DNA of 64,000 nucleotides from JAHEAO01 sp942492375 (GTDB lineage Bacteria; Pseudomonadota; Alphaproteobacteria; Rhodobacterales; Rhodobacteraceae): NCBI GenBank assembly GCA_942492375.1, contig CALOEL010000005.1, forward strand, positions 244,256 through 308,255, in the 5' to 3' direction. The notes below the pieces were generated by a model. That model was given only the letters and a program-made list of their open reading frames with translations. It had not been told where the DNA came from and ran no database searches. The position numbers were made by a program, and so were the translations under genes. The first letter of the stretch is position 1; the number at the start of each line of letters is the position of its first letter. This document shows, piece after piece, positions 24,583 to 32,628 of the stretch.

Positions 24583-26981
24583 CCGACGACCCCACCGATC
24601 CATCAGATCCCGACCAGGAGCCAGCCATGCGCGACGACACGACGCCCGACGAGCCCAAGGAAAACATCGTCCATTTCAACCCGTGGCGCGATTTCAACGA
24701 CGCGGCCCCGCAGATCGACGTCTTCGGCGACGAGCCTGATCCGGAACAGATCGCGCAGTTCATGCAGGTCGTCTTCGGATACTGCGACGGTCTGATCCCG
24801 GTCCGGAGTTTCATCGACAAGGGTCAGGGCATCGATGGCCGCCCGCATAACATCTGGTTGGAAGCGGATCAGGCCGCGCCGGAGAAGATGGCGACCTTCG
24901 CCACATGGGCCTCTCGTGAGGGCGCAGCCGTCTACGTGATCCCCGGCACCGTGGCCGCGCCCGGGCAAGCCAAGGCCGCCGAAATCCTTCAGATGCAAAC
25001 CGTCGTGGTCGACCTGGACACCGGCGATATCGCGGCCAAGCGCGCCCATCTCGAGCGCCACCTCGGTGCGCCAACCATGGTTGTGGAGAGCGGTGGCGTG
25101 ACACTCGAAGGGCAGCGGAAAGCGCACGTCTGGTGGGTGCTGACCGAGCCCGCCGACGGAGATGACATTCGACGTGTCTGCCGACTACGCGGTGACATTG
25201 CCGCCAAGGTCGGTGGGGACATGCACTTCCGCTCCGCCCACCAGCCGATCCGGGTCGCAGGCAGCGTTTATTACAAGAACAGCCTCAAGACGCAGGTACG
25301 GATCGTCGAGTTGAACGGCGACCGCGAGCGTGATCTGGCCGAGTTCATCGAGGCCGTGACCGACATGCCGCCCGCGCCGGGCGTGTCCCTGCAGCCCGCG
25401 TTCACCCATCCCGACAAGCCCGCCATGGACGATGTGCTGGTGACTCCAGTACGCGAAGGGGCGCAAGACGACTGGTCCCGTTTCGAAGGTGCATCCGCCG
25501 CCATCGGTCACTTCATCCGAATGGTCCACGAGGGACGGATGTCAAAGGACGAGGGCTGGGAGGGCATCTGCGGGTACAACGCCGCGATGCTTCGGCCGCA
25601 GTGGCCGGTGGAACGGCTCAAGCGCGAGTCCGAGCGGCTCTGGGAGCGGCATGTCGAAAAATACGGACCGCCCCTGATCCGATTGGATTCTGGCGCACCG
25701 GGACCGGCCGAGATGCCCGCATTCACGCTGGGCGCGCTGCTGGACGACCAGAGTCCGATGCCGGAGGACATCATCGCACCCCGCGTGCTGACGCCCGGCG
25801 GGCTGTTGGTGCTGGGTGGCGCGCCGAAGGTCGGCAAGAGCGACCTGCTGATTTCCTGGCTCGTCCACATGGCTGCGGGCGTGGCGTTCCTCGGCTTCAC
25901 CCCGCCGCGGCCGCTGCGGATCTTCTACCTGCAGGCCGAGATCCAGTATCACTATCTGCGCGAACGCTTGAAGCAGATCGCCCTGCTGCCAGACGTGCTG
26001 GCCGCCGCACGCGATACCTTTGTCGCGACCCCGAAGCTCAAGATGCTGCTCGACAACGAGGGCAGCGTTCGGGTTGCCCGCGCCGTCCAGACGGCTTTCC
26101 CCGATTCACAACCCGACATCCTCTGCGTCGACCCGATCCGAAACCTGTTCGACGGCGGGCCCGATGGCGGCGGCGAAAACGACAACACCGCCATGATGTT
26201 CTTCCTCAAGGAAAGGGTCGAGGTTCTGCGCGACCATATCGACCCCGACTGCGGGGTCATCCTGATCCACCACACCAAGAAGCTCAGCAAGCAGCAGGTG
26301 AAGGACGATCCTTTCCTCGCGCTCTCCGGTGCCAGCGCACTGCGGGGCTTCTACACCTCCGGCCTGATCCTGCACCGGCCCGACGAGGATTGCTCGCAGC
26401 GAAAACTGGAGATCGAGCTGCGCAATGGACCCGCGCTGCCGCCCAAGGTGATCGACAAGGTCGGCGGCCAATGGGTCGAGATCAACCCAATGAACGAGCG
26501 GCTGGTGCGCCAGGAAGTTGGCGCGAAGCATGATGCCGAGCGGGATCGCAAGCGCGATGTCATCGTCGGCATTTTGTTCGAAGAAGCAGCTGAGGGCCGT
26601 CTGTATACGACAATGCAGTTCGCCGAAAAGTTTGAAAACAAGGGTGGTCTGGGCAGTAAATACACGATCAGGGAACGCCTCAGTGTTCTCGCCACGAAAG
26701 GTTTCGTGAAGTTTCTGAGGAACGGATCCGGGTTCGGCTACCCGGTGGTACGGTCACGGTTTGGCTATCTGGCTGTTGAGGGTATGCATTTCGGTCCCGA
26801 GCAATCGGTCGATCCTGAGACGGGCGAAGTCTTAGAAATCTCCCGTCCTGTCCTCCCGAGCCACTACAAATGCCCGCAATCCGGGGTCTGCCTGCAAGTC
26901 GAAAACCCCTCCGTCTGGGTCTACCCGATGACAGGCAAAGAGGACGGAAAATCAGGCCCAACTCCTAAGAGTGAGGCCTGA
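24579..26981 (+). CDS. Phage primase-helicase (RepB-like primase plus AAA_25 ATPase)
   Basis: 800 aa from GTG 24579, which overlaps the upstream stop; ATG 24627 is an alternative. The N-terminal part (about 60-260) carries a primase-polymerase-like pattern: TVVVDLDTGDI, a VVESGG loop, KAHVWWVLTE, and SAHQPIRVAGSVYYKN. The middle has a RecA-fold ATPase with Walker A GGAPKVGKSDLL (about 413-424) and Walker B ILCVDPIRNLFDG. The C-terminus has a winged-helix-like segment. This would prime and unwind DNA at the phage origin. A repeat-dense tract (26961-27153) begins within the last codons and is a candidate origin. Confidence 0.85.
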   Translation: MTDDPTDPSDPDQEPAMRDDTTPDEPKENIVHFNPWRDFNDAAPQIDVFGDEPDPEQIAQFMQVVFGYCDGLIPVRSFIDKGQGIDGRPHNIWLEADQAAPEKMATFATWASREGAAVYVIPGTVAAPGQAKAAEILQMQTVVVDLDTGDIAAKRAHLERHLGAPTMVVESGGVTLEGQRKAHVWWVLTEPADGDDIRRVCRLRGDIAAKVGGDMHFRSAHQPIRVAGSVYYKNSLKTQVRIVELNGDRERDLAEFIEAVTDMPPAPGVSLQPAFTHPDKPAMDDVLVTPVREGAQDDWSRFEGASAAIGHFIRMVHEGRMSKDEGWEGICGYNAAMLRPQWPVERLKRESERLWERHVEKYGPPLIRLDSGAPGPAEMPAFTLGALLDDQSPMPEDIIAPRVLTPGGLLVLGGAPKVGKSDLLISWLVHMAAGVAFLGFTPPRPLRIFYLQAEIQYHYLRERLKQIALLPDVLAAARDTFVATPKLKMLLDNEGSVRVARAVQTAFPDSQPDILCVDPIRNLFDGGPDGGGENDNTAMMFFLKERVEVLRDHIDPDCGVILIHHTKKLSKQQVKDDPFLALSGASALRGFYTSGLILHRPDEDCSQRKLEIELRNGPALPPKVIDKVGGQWVEINPMNERLVRQEVGAKHDAERDRKRDVIVGILFEEAAEGRLYTTMQFAEKFENKGGLGSKYTIRERLSVLATKGFVKFLRNGSGFGYPVVRSRFGYLAVEGMHFGPEQSVDPETGEVLEISRPVLPSHYKCPQSGVCLQVENPSVWVYPMTGKEDGKSGPTPKSEA

Positions 26982-27153
26982 CTCCTATGTCCTCACCAAC
27001 TCCTCACTCAATGAAAACAGAGACTTGCGCGCCGCGAGGAGTTTGGGGACTAACTCCTCCCTCACTCCTCGCGGATCCTGACTTTCAATTTGAGATCAGC
27101 CGCTTACCCACATCTGAGGAGTTAGGTGTGAAACCCCCATACTACGTATGGGG
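26961..27153. repeat. ACTCCT iteron-like cluster and palindrome, candidate replication origin
   Basis: Seven copies of ACTCCT or its complement lie at 26961, 26981, 26999, 27037 (inverted), 27053, 27064 and 27117 (inverted). They are followed by a perfect 8-bp-arm palindrome CCCCATAC-TAC-GTATGGGG at 27135-27153, with another CCCATAC at 27182. The whole 26982-27320 gap holds no convincing gene. Location right behind the primase-helicase gene suits an origin. Confidence 0.5.
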
Positions 27154-27320
27154 AGGCCAACCGGCAGGTTTGGCCTCTCCTCCCATACGTCGAGGGGTAT
27201 CCGCGCGCGCGGGCTCTGACGCTCCCAGCACATCCCCATCCGACGACGGCGGCCCGTACCGCCAAGCACATGACCGCCGTCGTCTTCCACCCCCGCAGCC
27301 AACCCGAAAAGGAGACCACG

Positions 27321-27857
27321 ATGGCTGAAGCGACTCTCACCACCAGGATGCGTGAGGCAATCCCCGATCTGCCGCCTGCCTTCCGCGCCGACCGCACATT
27401 GCTGGCGCTCGACCTCGGAACAACAACAGGCTGGGCCCTGCACGGCGCCGACGGGCTGATCACCAGCGGCACCGTGTCATTCAGGCCCGGCCGGTTCGAC
27501 GGTGGCGGCATGCGCTACCTGCGCTTCAGCAACTGGCTGGGCGAGTTGGACCGGCTGTCCGGGCCCATCGCGGCCATCTGGTTCGAGGAAGTCCGCCGCC
27601 ACGCGGGCACCGACGCGGCCCACGTCTATGGCGGCCTGATGGCCACCCTGACCGCATGGGCCGAGCTGCGCGGCGTGCCGTACGAGGGAGTGCCCGTCGG
27701 CACCATCAAGCGCTTCGCCACCGGCAAGGGCAACGCCAACAAGGACGCCATGATCGCATCCGCCCGGGCGCGTGGGTTCAGCCCGGCCGATGACAACGAG
27801 GCAGACGCCATCGCGATCCTGTTCTGGGCGCTGGAGACCAAGGGGGGCATGCAATGA
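27321..27857 (+). CDS. RuvC-like Holliday-junction resolvase
   Basis: 178 aa; AAAAGGAGA precedes ATG 27321. The RNase H fold signature is present: LLALDLGTTTGWAL (first acidic residue), WFEEVRRH with a Glu on the second strand, and a C-terminal DNEADAIAILFWAL that supplies the last acidic residues. Phage RuvC-like enzymes debranch replication or recombination intermediates before packaging. The size is normal for RuvC-type proteins. Its stop overlaps the next ATG by 4 bases. Confidence 0.82.
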   Translation: MAEATLTTRMREAIPDLPPAFRADRTLLALDLGTTTGWALHGADGLITSGTVSFRPGRFDGGGMRYLRFSNWLGELDRLSGPIAAIWFEEVRRHAGTDAAHVYGGLMATLTAWAELRGVPYEGVPVGTIKRFATGKGNANKDAMIASARARGFSPADDNEADAIAILFWALETKGGMQ

Positions 27858-28060
27858 GCGGCATGCGGTTTGTGCCCAAGGGCTATGGCGGGCATCGTCG
27901 CAGCCCCGACGATGTGAAACGGGATGGCTGGCAGGAACAGGGTCTGCTGGCCGTGGCTATCGACGACGACCGGCTGACCTGGCCGGAGCGTGAGTTGGTC
28001 CGGCAACTCGGTGAGAAGCTGTATGGGCAGTGCCCGCGAGATCGGGAGGTGTCGCAATGA
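27854..28060 (+). CDS. Small hypothetical phage protein
   Basis: 68 aa, basic N-terminus (FVPKGYGGHRRSPDDVKRDGWQEQGLLAVAI) and a short helix ending in YGQCPRDREV. It overlaps both neighbours by 4 bases (ATGA), so it belongs to the RuvC operon. I do not recognise a fold; similar small proteins sit at this place in related prophages. Confidence 0.6.
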   Translation: MSGMRFVPKGYGGHRRSPDDVKRDGWQEQGLLAVAIDDDRLTWPERELVRQLGEKLYGQCPRDREVSQ

Positions 28061-28485
28061 CGGACTGGACCCCCGACCTCGTGGAGGAACGGCTGGCCGA
28101 AGCCGCCTTCGTCCTGAAGCGCCTGCCCGAGCCTCGCAGGCAGGGATATTTCAGCACATGGCCCGAGATGGTCTACAGCTTCGCCGACAAAGTGGGCCAG
28201 GAGCCGAAGCCCATGCGCGTGCTGCCCTCACCGCAGGCGATCAGTCGGATGGAGGAGACGCTGACCTGGACCGCCTGCCTCGAGCCCATCGATGGCAAGA
28301 TCGTCTGGATGAAGGCGCATGGTGAACGCTGGAAGGAGATCTGCTGGGCGGTCGGTTTGCAGCGTTCAGCAGCCCACCAGCACTGGCAATTCGGGGTTTC
28401 TGTCATTGCGCTGACCCTCAACAGACGACGGTTCAACCGCAACATGTCGAAGCGCCGCGTGATCGAACTGGCCGCTGGCGCGTAA
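28057..28485 (+). CDS. DUF6362-like phage protein with HTH-type C-terminus
   Basis: 142 aa. The pattern VEERLAEAAFVLKRLPEPRRQGYFSTWPEM with RVLPSPQAISRMEETLTW, then GERWKEICWAVGLQRSAAHQHWQFGV, is that of DUF6362; the last part looks like an HTH (sigma-70 region 4-like). It may act as a late regulator. It is the last gene before a 418-bp non-coding gap and the methyltransferase. Confidence 0.7.
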   Translation: MTDWTPDLVEERLAEAAFVLKRLPEPRRQGYFSTWPEMVYSFADKVGQEPKPMRVLPSPQAISRMEETLTWTACLEPIDGKIVWMKAHGERWKEICWAVGLQRSAAHQHWQFGVSVIALTLNRRRFNRNMSKRRVIELAAGA

Positions 28486-28903
28486 GCGCCCGCAGCCACT
28501 AGGAAAGTGTCCGGCGGACAGTTTTCGATGAGACAGAATGCCCGGCTGTGGGTTAGAAAAGGGATATACTCGGGAGAGGCGCGCGCGGGACGGCCCGCGC
28601 CGCTGGACCCCGGGGTCCAATCAAGGGTCCAGCTGGGGTCCAATCCGCTAACCCACTGAATTCTTGGTTCCTTCTGGGCCACTTTCGTATGCTGGCGGGC
28701 GAAGCGCGCAATATCGCCAGCGACAGGGCCGTTTTTTTGGGAAGCCACCCTGGCGGGCATCCACCCGCGACCTGCTGAAAACCACAACAAAATAAACTCT
28801 TGGAACCGGACTCGCCCGGCGGCCGCTGGACCCTTTGCGGAATCCAGACTGGTTGCCGGTGTCCGGAGTCCAGGGTTCCACCCCATTGAGGCGAACCGAA
28901 ATC
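28486..28903. promoter_or_regulatory. Non-coding gap with palindromic GGTCCA words
   Basis: No gene is apparent in 418 bp. A perfect 16-bp palindrome TGGACCCCGGGGTCCA lies at 28604-28619; further copies of GGGTCCA follow at 28625-28631 and 28636-28642, and TGGACC at about 28827. The set is compatible with operator sites or a transcription-control region before the methyltransferase gene. Confidence 0.4.
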
Positions 28904-30256
28904 ATGACGCTGAGCTTTGCCCCGGACGCGATCGAGACCTGGCCGCTGGCCAAGCTCCAGCCCTATGCGAAGAATGCGAAGGCGCATGGCGCGGACCAGG
29001 TCGCCAAGATCGCCGCCAGTATGGCGGAGTTCGGCTGGACCGTTCCCTGCCTCGTCGCGGAAGACGGTGAGTTGATCGCGGGCCATGGCCGGGTTCTGGC
29101 CGCGACGCAGCTCGGGCTGACGGACGCGCCGGTGATCGTACTTGGTCATCTGACCGAGGCGCAGCGCCGGGCTTATCGGATCGCGGACAACAAGCTGACC
29201 GAACTTGGCACCTGGGACGAGGCGCTGCTTTCGGCGGAACTGAACGACCTGCTGGCGGAAGATTTCGATCTGTCGCTGGTCGGTTTCTCTGACGGCGAGT
29301 TGGACAAGCTGCTGGCCTTCGTGCCGGAGGGGGACGGGCAAGAAGGTGGCACCGGTGGCTCCGTGCCGCCGGTGACCATCCCCGAACCACCGCGCAATCC
29401 GGCGTCGCGCACCGGCGATCTGTGGATCCTCGGCGACCATCGTTTACTTTGCGGCGACAGCACCAGCTATGACGACGTGCGCCGACTGATGAACGGCGAG
29501 CGGGCGATCCTGTTCGCCACCGACCCACCATACCTCGTCGACTATGACGGCTCGAACCATCCGACGCGGAACAAGGACTGGTCCGCATCCTACGGCACCA
29601 CATGGGACGACTCCTCGCAGGGCGCGGAGCTCTATGACGGGTTCATCGCGGCGGCCGTGGCGCAAGCCATCGCCGAGAATGCTGCCTGGTATTGCTGGCA
29701 CGCCTCGCGCCGTCAGGCGATGCTGGAGGCCTGCTGGGAAAAGGCCGGGGCCTTCGTCCACCAGCAGATCATCTGGGTGAAGGACCGCGGGGTTCTGACC
29801 CGTTCGCATTACCTGTGGAAGCACGAGCCTTGCTTCATGGGCTGGCGCCGTCCGAACCGTCCGCCGAAGGTGGCCGAGGAAACCCTGCCGTCCACATGGG
29901 CGCTGCCCAGCTTCGCCAAGGACGACCGCCCCGATCACCCAACCCCGAAACCGCTCGACGCTTTCGGGATCCCGATGCGCCAGCATGTCGCCCGTGGCGG
30001 CCTCTGCTACGAGCCGTTCTGTGGCTCCGGGTCGCAGATCATGGCAGGTGAGGCTAATGGCCGCCGTGTCTTCGCGATGGAGATCAGCCCAGCCTATGTC
30101 GATGTCGCTGTGGAGCGCTGGCAGGCCGAAACCGGGCGCGAGGCAGTCCTCGAGGGTGATGGCCGGACCTACGCTCAGGTGAAAGCCGAACGGCTGAGGG
30201 CCAGTTCAGCGGGAGCAAACAGTTCTGAAGATCAACAATCCTCAGAAGTCGCGTAG
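28904..30256 (+). CDS. Orphan phage DNA methyltransferase with N-terminal ParB-like domain
   Basis: 450 aa from ATG 28904. Residues ~1-110 are ParB/Srx-like (WPLAKLQPYAKNAKAHGADQVAKIAASMAEFGWTVPCLV, then GHGRVLAATQLG). The methyltransferase follows with catalytic DPPY (TDPPYLVDYDG, about 207-210), TPKPLD, and the AdoMet motif CYEPFCGSGSQIMAGE near 369. With DPPY before FxGxG it is a beta-class N6-A/N4-C enzyme. No restriction gene accompanies it, so it probably protects phage DNA from host restriction or regulates expression. It is frequent in temperate alphaproteobacterial phages. Confidence 0.88.
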   Translation: MTLSFAPDAIETWPLAKLQPYAKNAKAHGADQVAKIAASMAEFGWTVPCLVAEDGELIAGHGRVLAATQLGLTDAPVIVLGHLTEAQRRAYRIADNKLTELGTWDEALLSAELNDLLAEDFDLSLVGFSDGELDKLLAFVPEGDGQEGGTGGSVPPVTIPEPPRNPASRTGDLWILGDHRLLCGDSTSYDDVRRLMNGERAILFATDPPYLVDYDGSNHPTRNKDWSASYGTTWDDSSQGAELYDGFIAAAVAQAIAENAAWYCWHASRRQAMLEACWEKAGAFVHQQIIWVKDRGVLTRSHYLWKHEPCFMGWRRPNRPPKVAEETLPSTWALPSFAKDDRPDHPTPKPLDAFGIPMRQHVARGGLCYEPFCGSGSQIMAGEANGRRVFAMEISPAYVDVAVERWQAETGREAVLEGDGRTYAQVKAERLRASSAGANSSEDQQSSEVA

Positions 30257-30768
30257 AACCGGATATCCGCAATTGAAATATCGGCCTCGAACTCACGGCC
30301 AATCGCGACCAGACCAATTCGGCGAAGCCGGGCAGTGTTCAGCGGACGTTCCGTTCGATGCGGCACGAATTCAGAAAAAGGAAGATAGATGGTCGTCCAG
30401 TGGGACGGAGCGCAGAAACTCTGGCGGTAAGATTCCCAGGGACGGTGAATGTCTGATGTCCGCAGATGCAGGTTGTAGACCTGGTCGTTCCCGAAAACGT
30501 CCAACTTGATCCCGGTCCAGTTTCGCGCGTCGACTTCGCTGCCCGCATCACCAAGATCCAGTGCGACCTGGAGAAAGCCACCGTTATTCTCAAGGCTGAC
30601 ACCGCCTTGCATGCGGATCGCCTCGCGGCCCTCAACCACCTCGCGTCGCATCGTTCCGGCCGAAACCCCACCCATCACGCGATCAGAAATGAGCGCCCAG
30701 CCATTTCCAGTCACGGCCATCGGTGATGCGTGGCGGAGATCGTCAATTATTTCAGGGGCATCTATCAT
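30232..30768 (-). CDS. CIA30-domain protein, probable cargo gene
   Basis: 178 aa. Strands WALISDRVMGGVSAG, GVSLENNGGFLQVALDLG, GIKLDVFGNDQVYNLHLRTSD and the C-terminal LRRIGLVAIGREFEADISIADIRFY fit the CIA30 (NDUFAF1-like) jelly-roll fold. In bacteria such proteins occur with varied metabolic or cell-envelope roles, and none is a known phage function. It runs opposite to all surrounding genes and overlaps the end of the methyltransferase by 25 bp, so it is likely a lysogen-expressed moron. No signal peptide is visible. Confidence 0.75.
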   Translation of the reverse strand: MIDAPEIIDDLRHASPMAVTGNGWALISDRVMGGVSAGTMRREVVEGREAIRMQGGVSLENNGGFLQVALDLGDAGSEVDARNWTGIKLDVFGNDQVYNLHLRTSDIHRPWESYRQSFCAPSHWTTIYLPFSEFVPHRTERPLNTARLRRIGLVAIGREFEADISIADIRFYATSEDC

Positions 30769-30823
30769 GATCAGAACTTCTACTACTGCTGGCTCAGATT
30801 TAAGAACTTCTGTTCAAGACACA

Positions 30824-31138
30824 ATGCCTGCGAATGGCCGCCAATCGCGCGGCATGTCGCTCGTCGAATCCGTCGCCAATGTGATCGTCGGCTACGGCGT
30901 CGCCGTCGCTACACAAATCCTGATCTTCCCGATCTTCGGGCTGCACACGACGCTGGCGCAGAACCTGAAGATGGGCGTGGTGTTTACCGTTGTCAGTATC
31001 GTTCGGTCCTATGTGTTGCGGCGGCTGTTTGAGAAAATCCGGGTCAGAGCGACGAAGCCGCCGCTTACACGGCGACGGCTTCCTTATAGTCGGGACTTCA
31101 GCGGTTCGCTGGATCGAAATCAGCGCTCGATCCGATAG
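30824..31138 (+). CDS. Small DUF7220-like membrane protein
   Basis: About 104 aa from ATG 30824; ATG 30854 within the conserved part is an alternative. The conserved block QSRGMSLVESVANVIVGYGVAVATQI and LIFPIFGL then NLKMGVVFTVVSIVRSYVLRRLFEKI has two membrane spans and is typical of DUF7220 proteins in Rhodobacterales phages. The C-terminal ~30 residues extend past the usual end and overlap the convergent gene by 19 bp. Function unknown; possibly a membrane-acting phage protein. Confidence 0.68.
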   Translation: MPANGRQSRGMSLVESVANVIVGYGVAVATQILIFPIFGLHTTLAQNLKMGVVFTVVSIVRSYVLRRLFEKIRVRATKPPLTRRRLPYSRDFSGSLDRNQRSIR

Positions 31139-31362
31139 ACCCGTCCGAGCCCCTCGACCTTCTTCGAGGTGATCTCGAGCCCCAGCTTCTTCTTGAGCGC
31201 GCCGGAAATTGCGCCGCGCACAGTGTGCGACTGCCATCCGGTTGCAGCGATGATCTCTTCGATGCCCGCGCCTTCGGGCCGACGCAGGAGATCGATCATG
31301 ATCTGCTGCTTGGTCTGGCGCGGGGCCGCATCGGTTGTTGTGGGAGTGGAATTCTTGGCCAT
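31120..31362 (-). CDS. DUF3489 protein
   Basis: 80 aa. Winged-helix-like small protein: RQTKQQIMIDLLRRPEGAGIEEIIAATGWQSHTVRGAISGALKKKLGLEI is the DUF3489 signature, with the HTH around residues 33-53. Found in phage and genomic islands as a possible DNA-binding protein. It is convergent with the DUF7220-like gene and followed upstream by two small minus-strand genes, about 90 bp away. Confidence 0.8.
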   Translation of the reverse strand: MAKNSTPTTTDAAPRQTKQQIMIDLLRRPEGAGIEEIIAATGWQSHTVRGAISGALKKKLGLEITSKKVEGLGRVYRIER

Positions 31363-31452
31363 GGTTGTCTCCGGTCATCGGGGGCGCGGAATGCGACCCT
31401 TCTACCGGGACGAGCCCCGCACATGCGGGGCGGGTCTGCGCGGTTGCACGGT

Positions 31453-31680
31453 TCAGATCAAGTCTAGGTCCTTCAGGCAGGTTGCCGCATCGATCAGCTG
31501 ATTGGTCGGCACCTCAATGGTGATGGTCATGCTGTCAGCGTAGGCGCGGACATAAACGCCGCCGTCGTCCATCAGGGCGCTTTCGATTTCGTCGAGGACA
31601 GTGGTGATACGGCTTCGGTCGAAGTGATCGGGTAGCTTGCGGATCGGCATTCGGATGGTGCTGGTTTCCATGGTGCTCAC
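31453..31680 (-). CDS. Small hypothetical protein
   Basis: 75 aa from GTG 31680, which overlaps the upstream stop (GTGA); ATG 31671 is an alternative. It has an alpha/beta pattern (IRKLPDHFDRSRITTVLDEIESALMDDGGVYVRAYADSMTITIEVPTNQLIDAA). The fold is not recognised. Translation is coupled to the 89-aa protein, so the two probably act together. Confidence 0.55.
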   Translation of the reverse strand: MSTMETSTIRMPIRKLPDHFDRSRITTVLDEIESALMDDGGVYVRAYADSMTITIEVPTNQLIDAATCLKDLDLI

Positions 31681-31946
31681 TCCGCGTGCTCGCCTTCGCT
31701 GAATGCGCTGTCGGTGATGCGCTTCAGGAGGCTGGCGTAGTGCTCAAGGGTGCCGACATGGCCCCAGTTGATCTCGTCGGGGTGGGCGTTGAAGTGGTCG
31801 TCGCTGAGGTTTGCCAAGCGCGCCAGCGCCTCGTCGATCTCGGCTTTCTTGCCGATGAAGGCGTTCAATGCCGCCTCCTTGTTCCGCGCAGCCTTCGCGG
31901 CGCGCAGCTGGTGGCGGGGTGTGGTGATCGGGTTCAGGCGAGTCAT
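31677..31946 (-). CDS. Small hypothetical protein
   Basis: 89 aa. The N-terminus is basic (TRLNPITTPRHQLRAAKAARNKEAAL), the rest helical and acidic (KKAEIDEALARLANLSDDHFNAHPDEINWGHVGTLEHYASLLKRI). No enzyme motif. First of the two-gene unit with 31453-31680, divergent from the packaging operon that starts at 32058; the 110-bp gap includes a palindrome CGTGG-AA-CCACG (31980-31991) that may be regulatory. Confidence 0.55.
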   Translation of the reverse strand: MTRLNPITTPRHQLRAAKAARNKEAALNAFIGKKAEIDEALARLANLSDDHFNAHPDEINWGHVGTLEHYASLLKRITDSAFSEGEHAE

Positions 31947-32057
31947 CGTGGCGGCTCCGTTGTGAGTTGCATCGTTTTCGTGGAACCACGTTCGCTCTGG
32001 TGCGGAGGCTTATCAACTACATAAGCACATGATTTTGAATGATAATCGGAGCGCGCA

Positions 32058-32618
32058 ATGGAGGGTCTGAGCGAGCGCCAATACGCTGCCCGCGTCGGCC
32101 TTTCACGTGGTGCAATCCAGAAGGCCAAGGCGACGGGGCGGCTGGTTCTGCATGCCGATGGCAGCATCGACGCAGTCGCAAGCGATGCCCTGCGCGCCGA
32201 GGCAACCGACCCGTCCAAAACCCGAAAAGCGCCGCAGCCAAAACTGAAGCCCGTTCCGGAGGCGGCAGTGTCCGCAGTCGGCGAGACGCTCCGTGAACAG
32301 GGTCTGGCGGCACCGCCCATCGGCAGCGGCACGACCTTCCTGCAGGCCAAGACGGCGAACGAGGTGCTGAAGGCGCAGGAACGCCGCCTCCGGCTGCAAA
32401 AGCTGAAAGGCGAGTTGATCGACCGGGCCCGTGCGCTGTCGCTGGTCTTCCGGCTGGCGCGGCAGGAGCGCGACGTCTGGGTGAACTGGCCCTCGCGTGC
32501 GGCGGCGTTGATGGCGGCCGATCTGGGTGTGGAGCCCGCAGCCATGCAGAAGGTTCTGGAGAAACATGTCCGTGCCCAGCTCGACGATCTTGCCGAGGTC
32601 AAACCCGATCTCCGGTGA
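32058..32618 (+). CDS. Terminase small subunit
   Basis: 186 aa. An N-terminal HTH (LSERQYAARVGLSRGAIQKAKATGRLVLHADGSID) is typical of Nu1-like small subunits that bind the packaging site. An oligomerisation part follows (AKTANEVLKAQERRLRLQKLKGELIDRARALSLVFRLARQERDVWVNWP). First gene of the late operon. It ends 10 bp before the large-subunit ATG. Together with the large subunit it would cut and package phage DNA. Confidence 0.85.
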   Translation: MEGLSERQYAARVGLSRGAIQKAKATGRLVLHADGSIDAVASDALRAEATDPSKTRKAPQPKLKPVPEAAVSAVGETLREQGLAAPPIGSGTTFLQAKTANEVLKAQERRLRLQKLKGELIDRARALSLVFRLARQERDVWVNWPSRAAALMAADLGVEPAAMQKVLEKHVRAQLDDLAEVKPDLR

Positions 32619-32628
32619 TGCCGACGAT

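Noticed and set aside
26987..27328. Plus-strand open frame of about 113 codons after the primase-helicase
   Set aside because: Its start lies among the ACTCCT repeats, the peptide is Pro/Arg-rich and irregular, and it runs into the next gene's ribosome-binding site; more likely non-coding.
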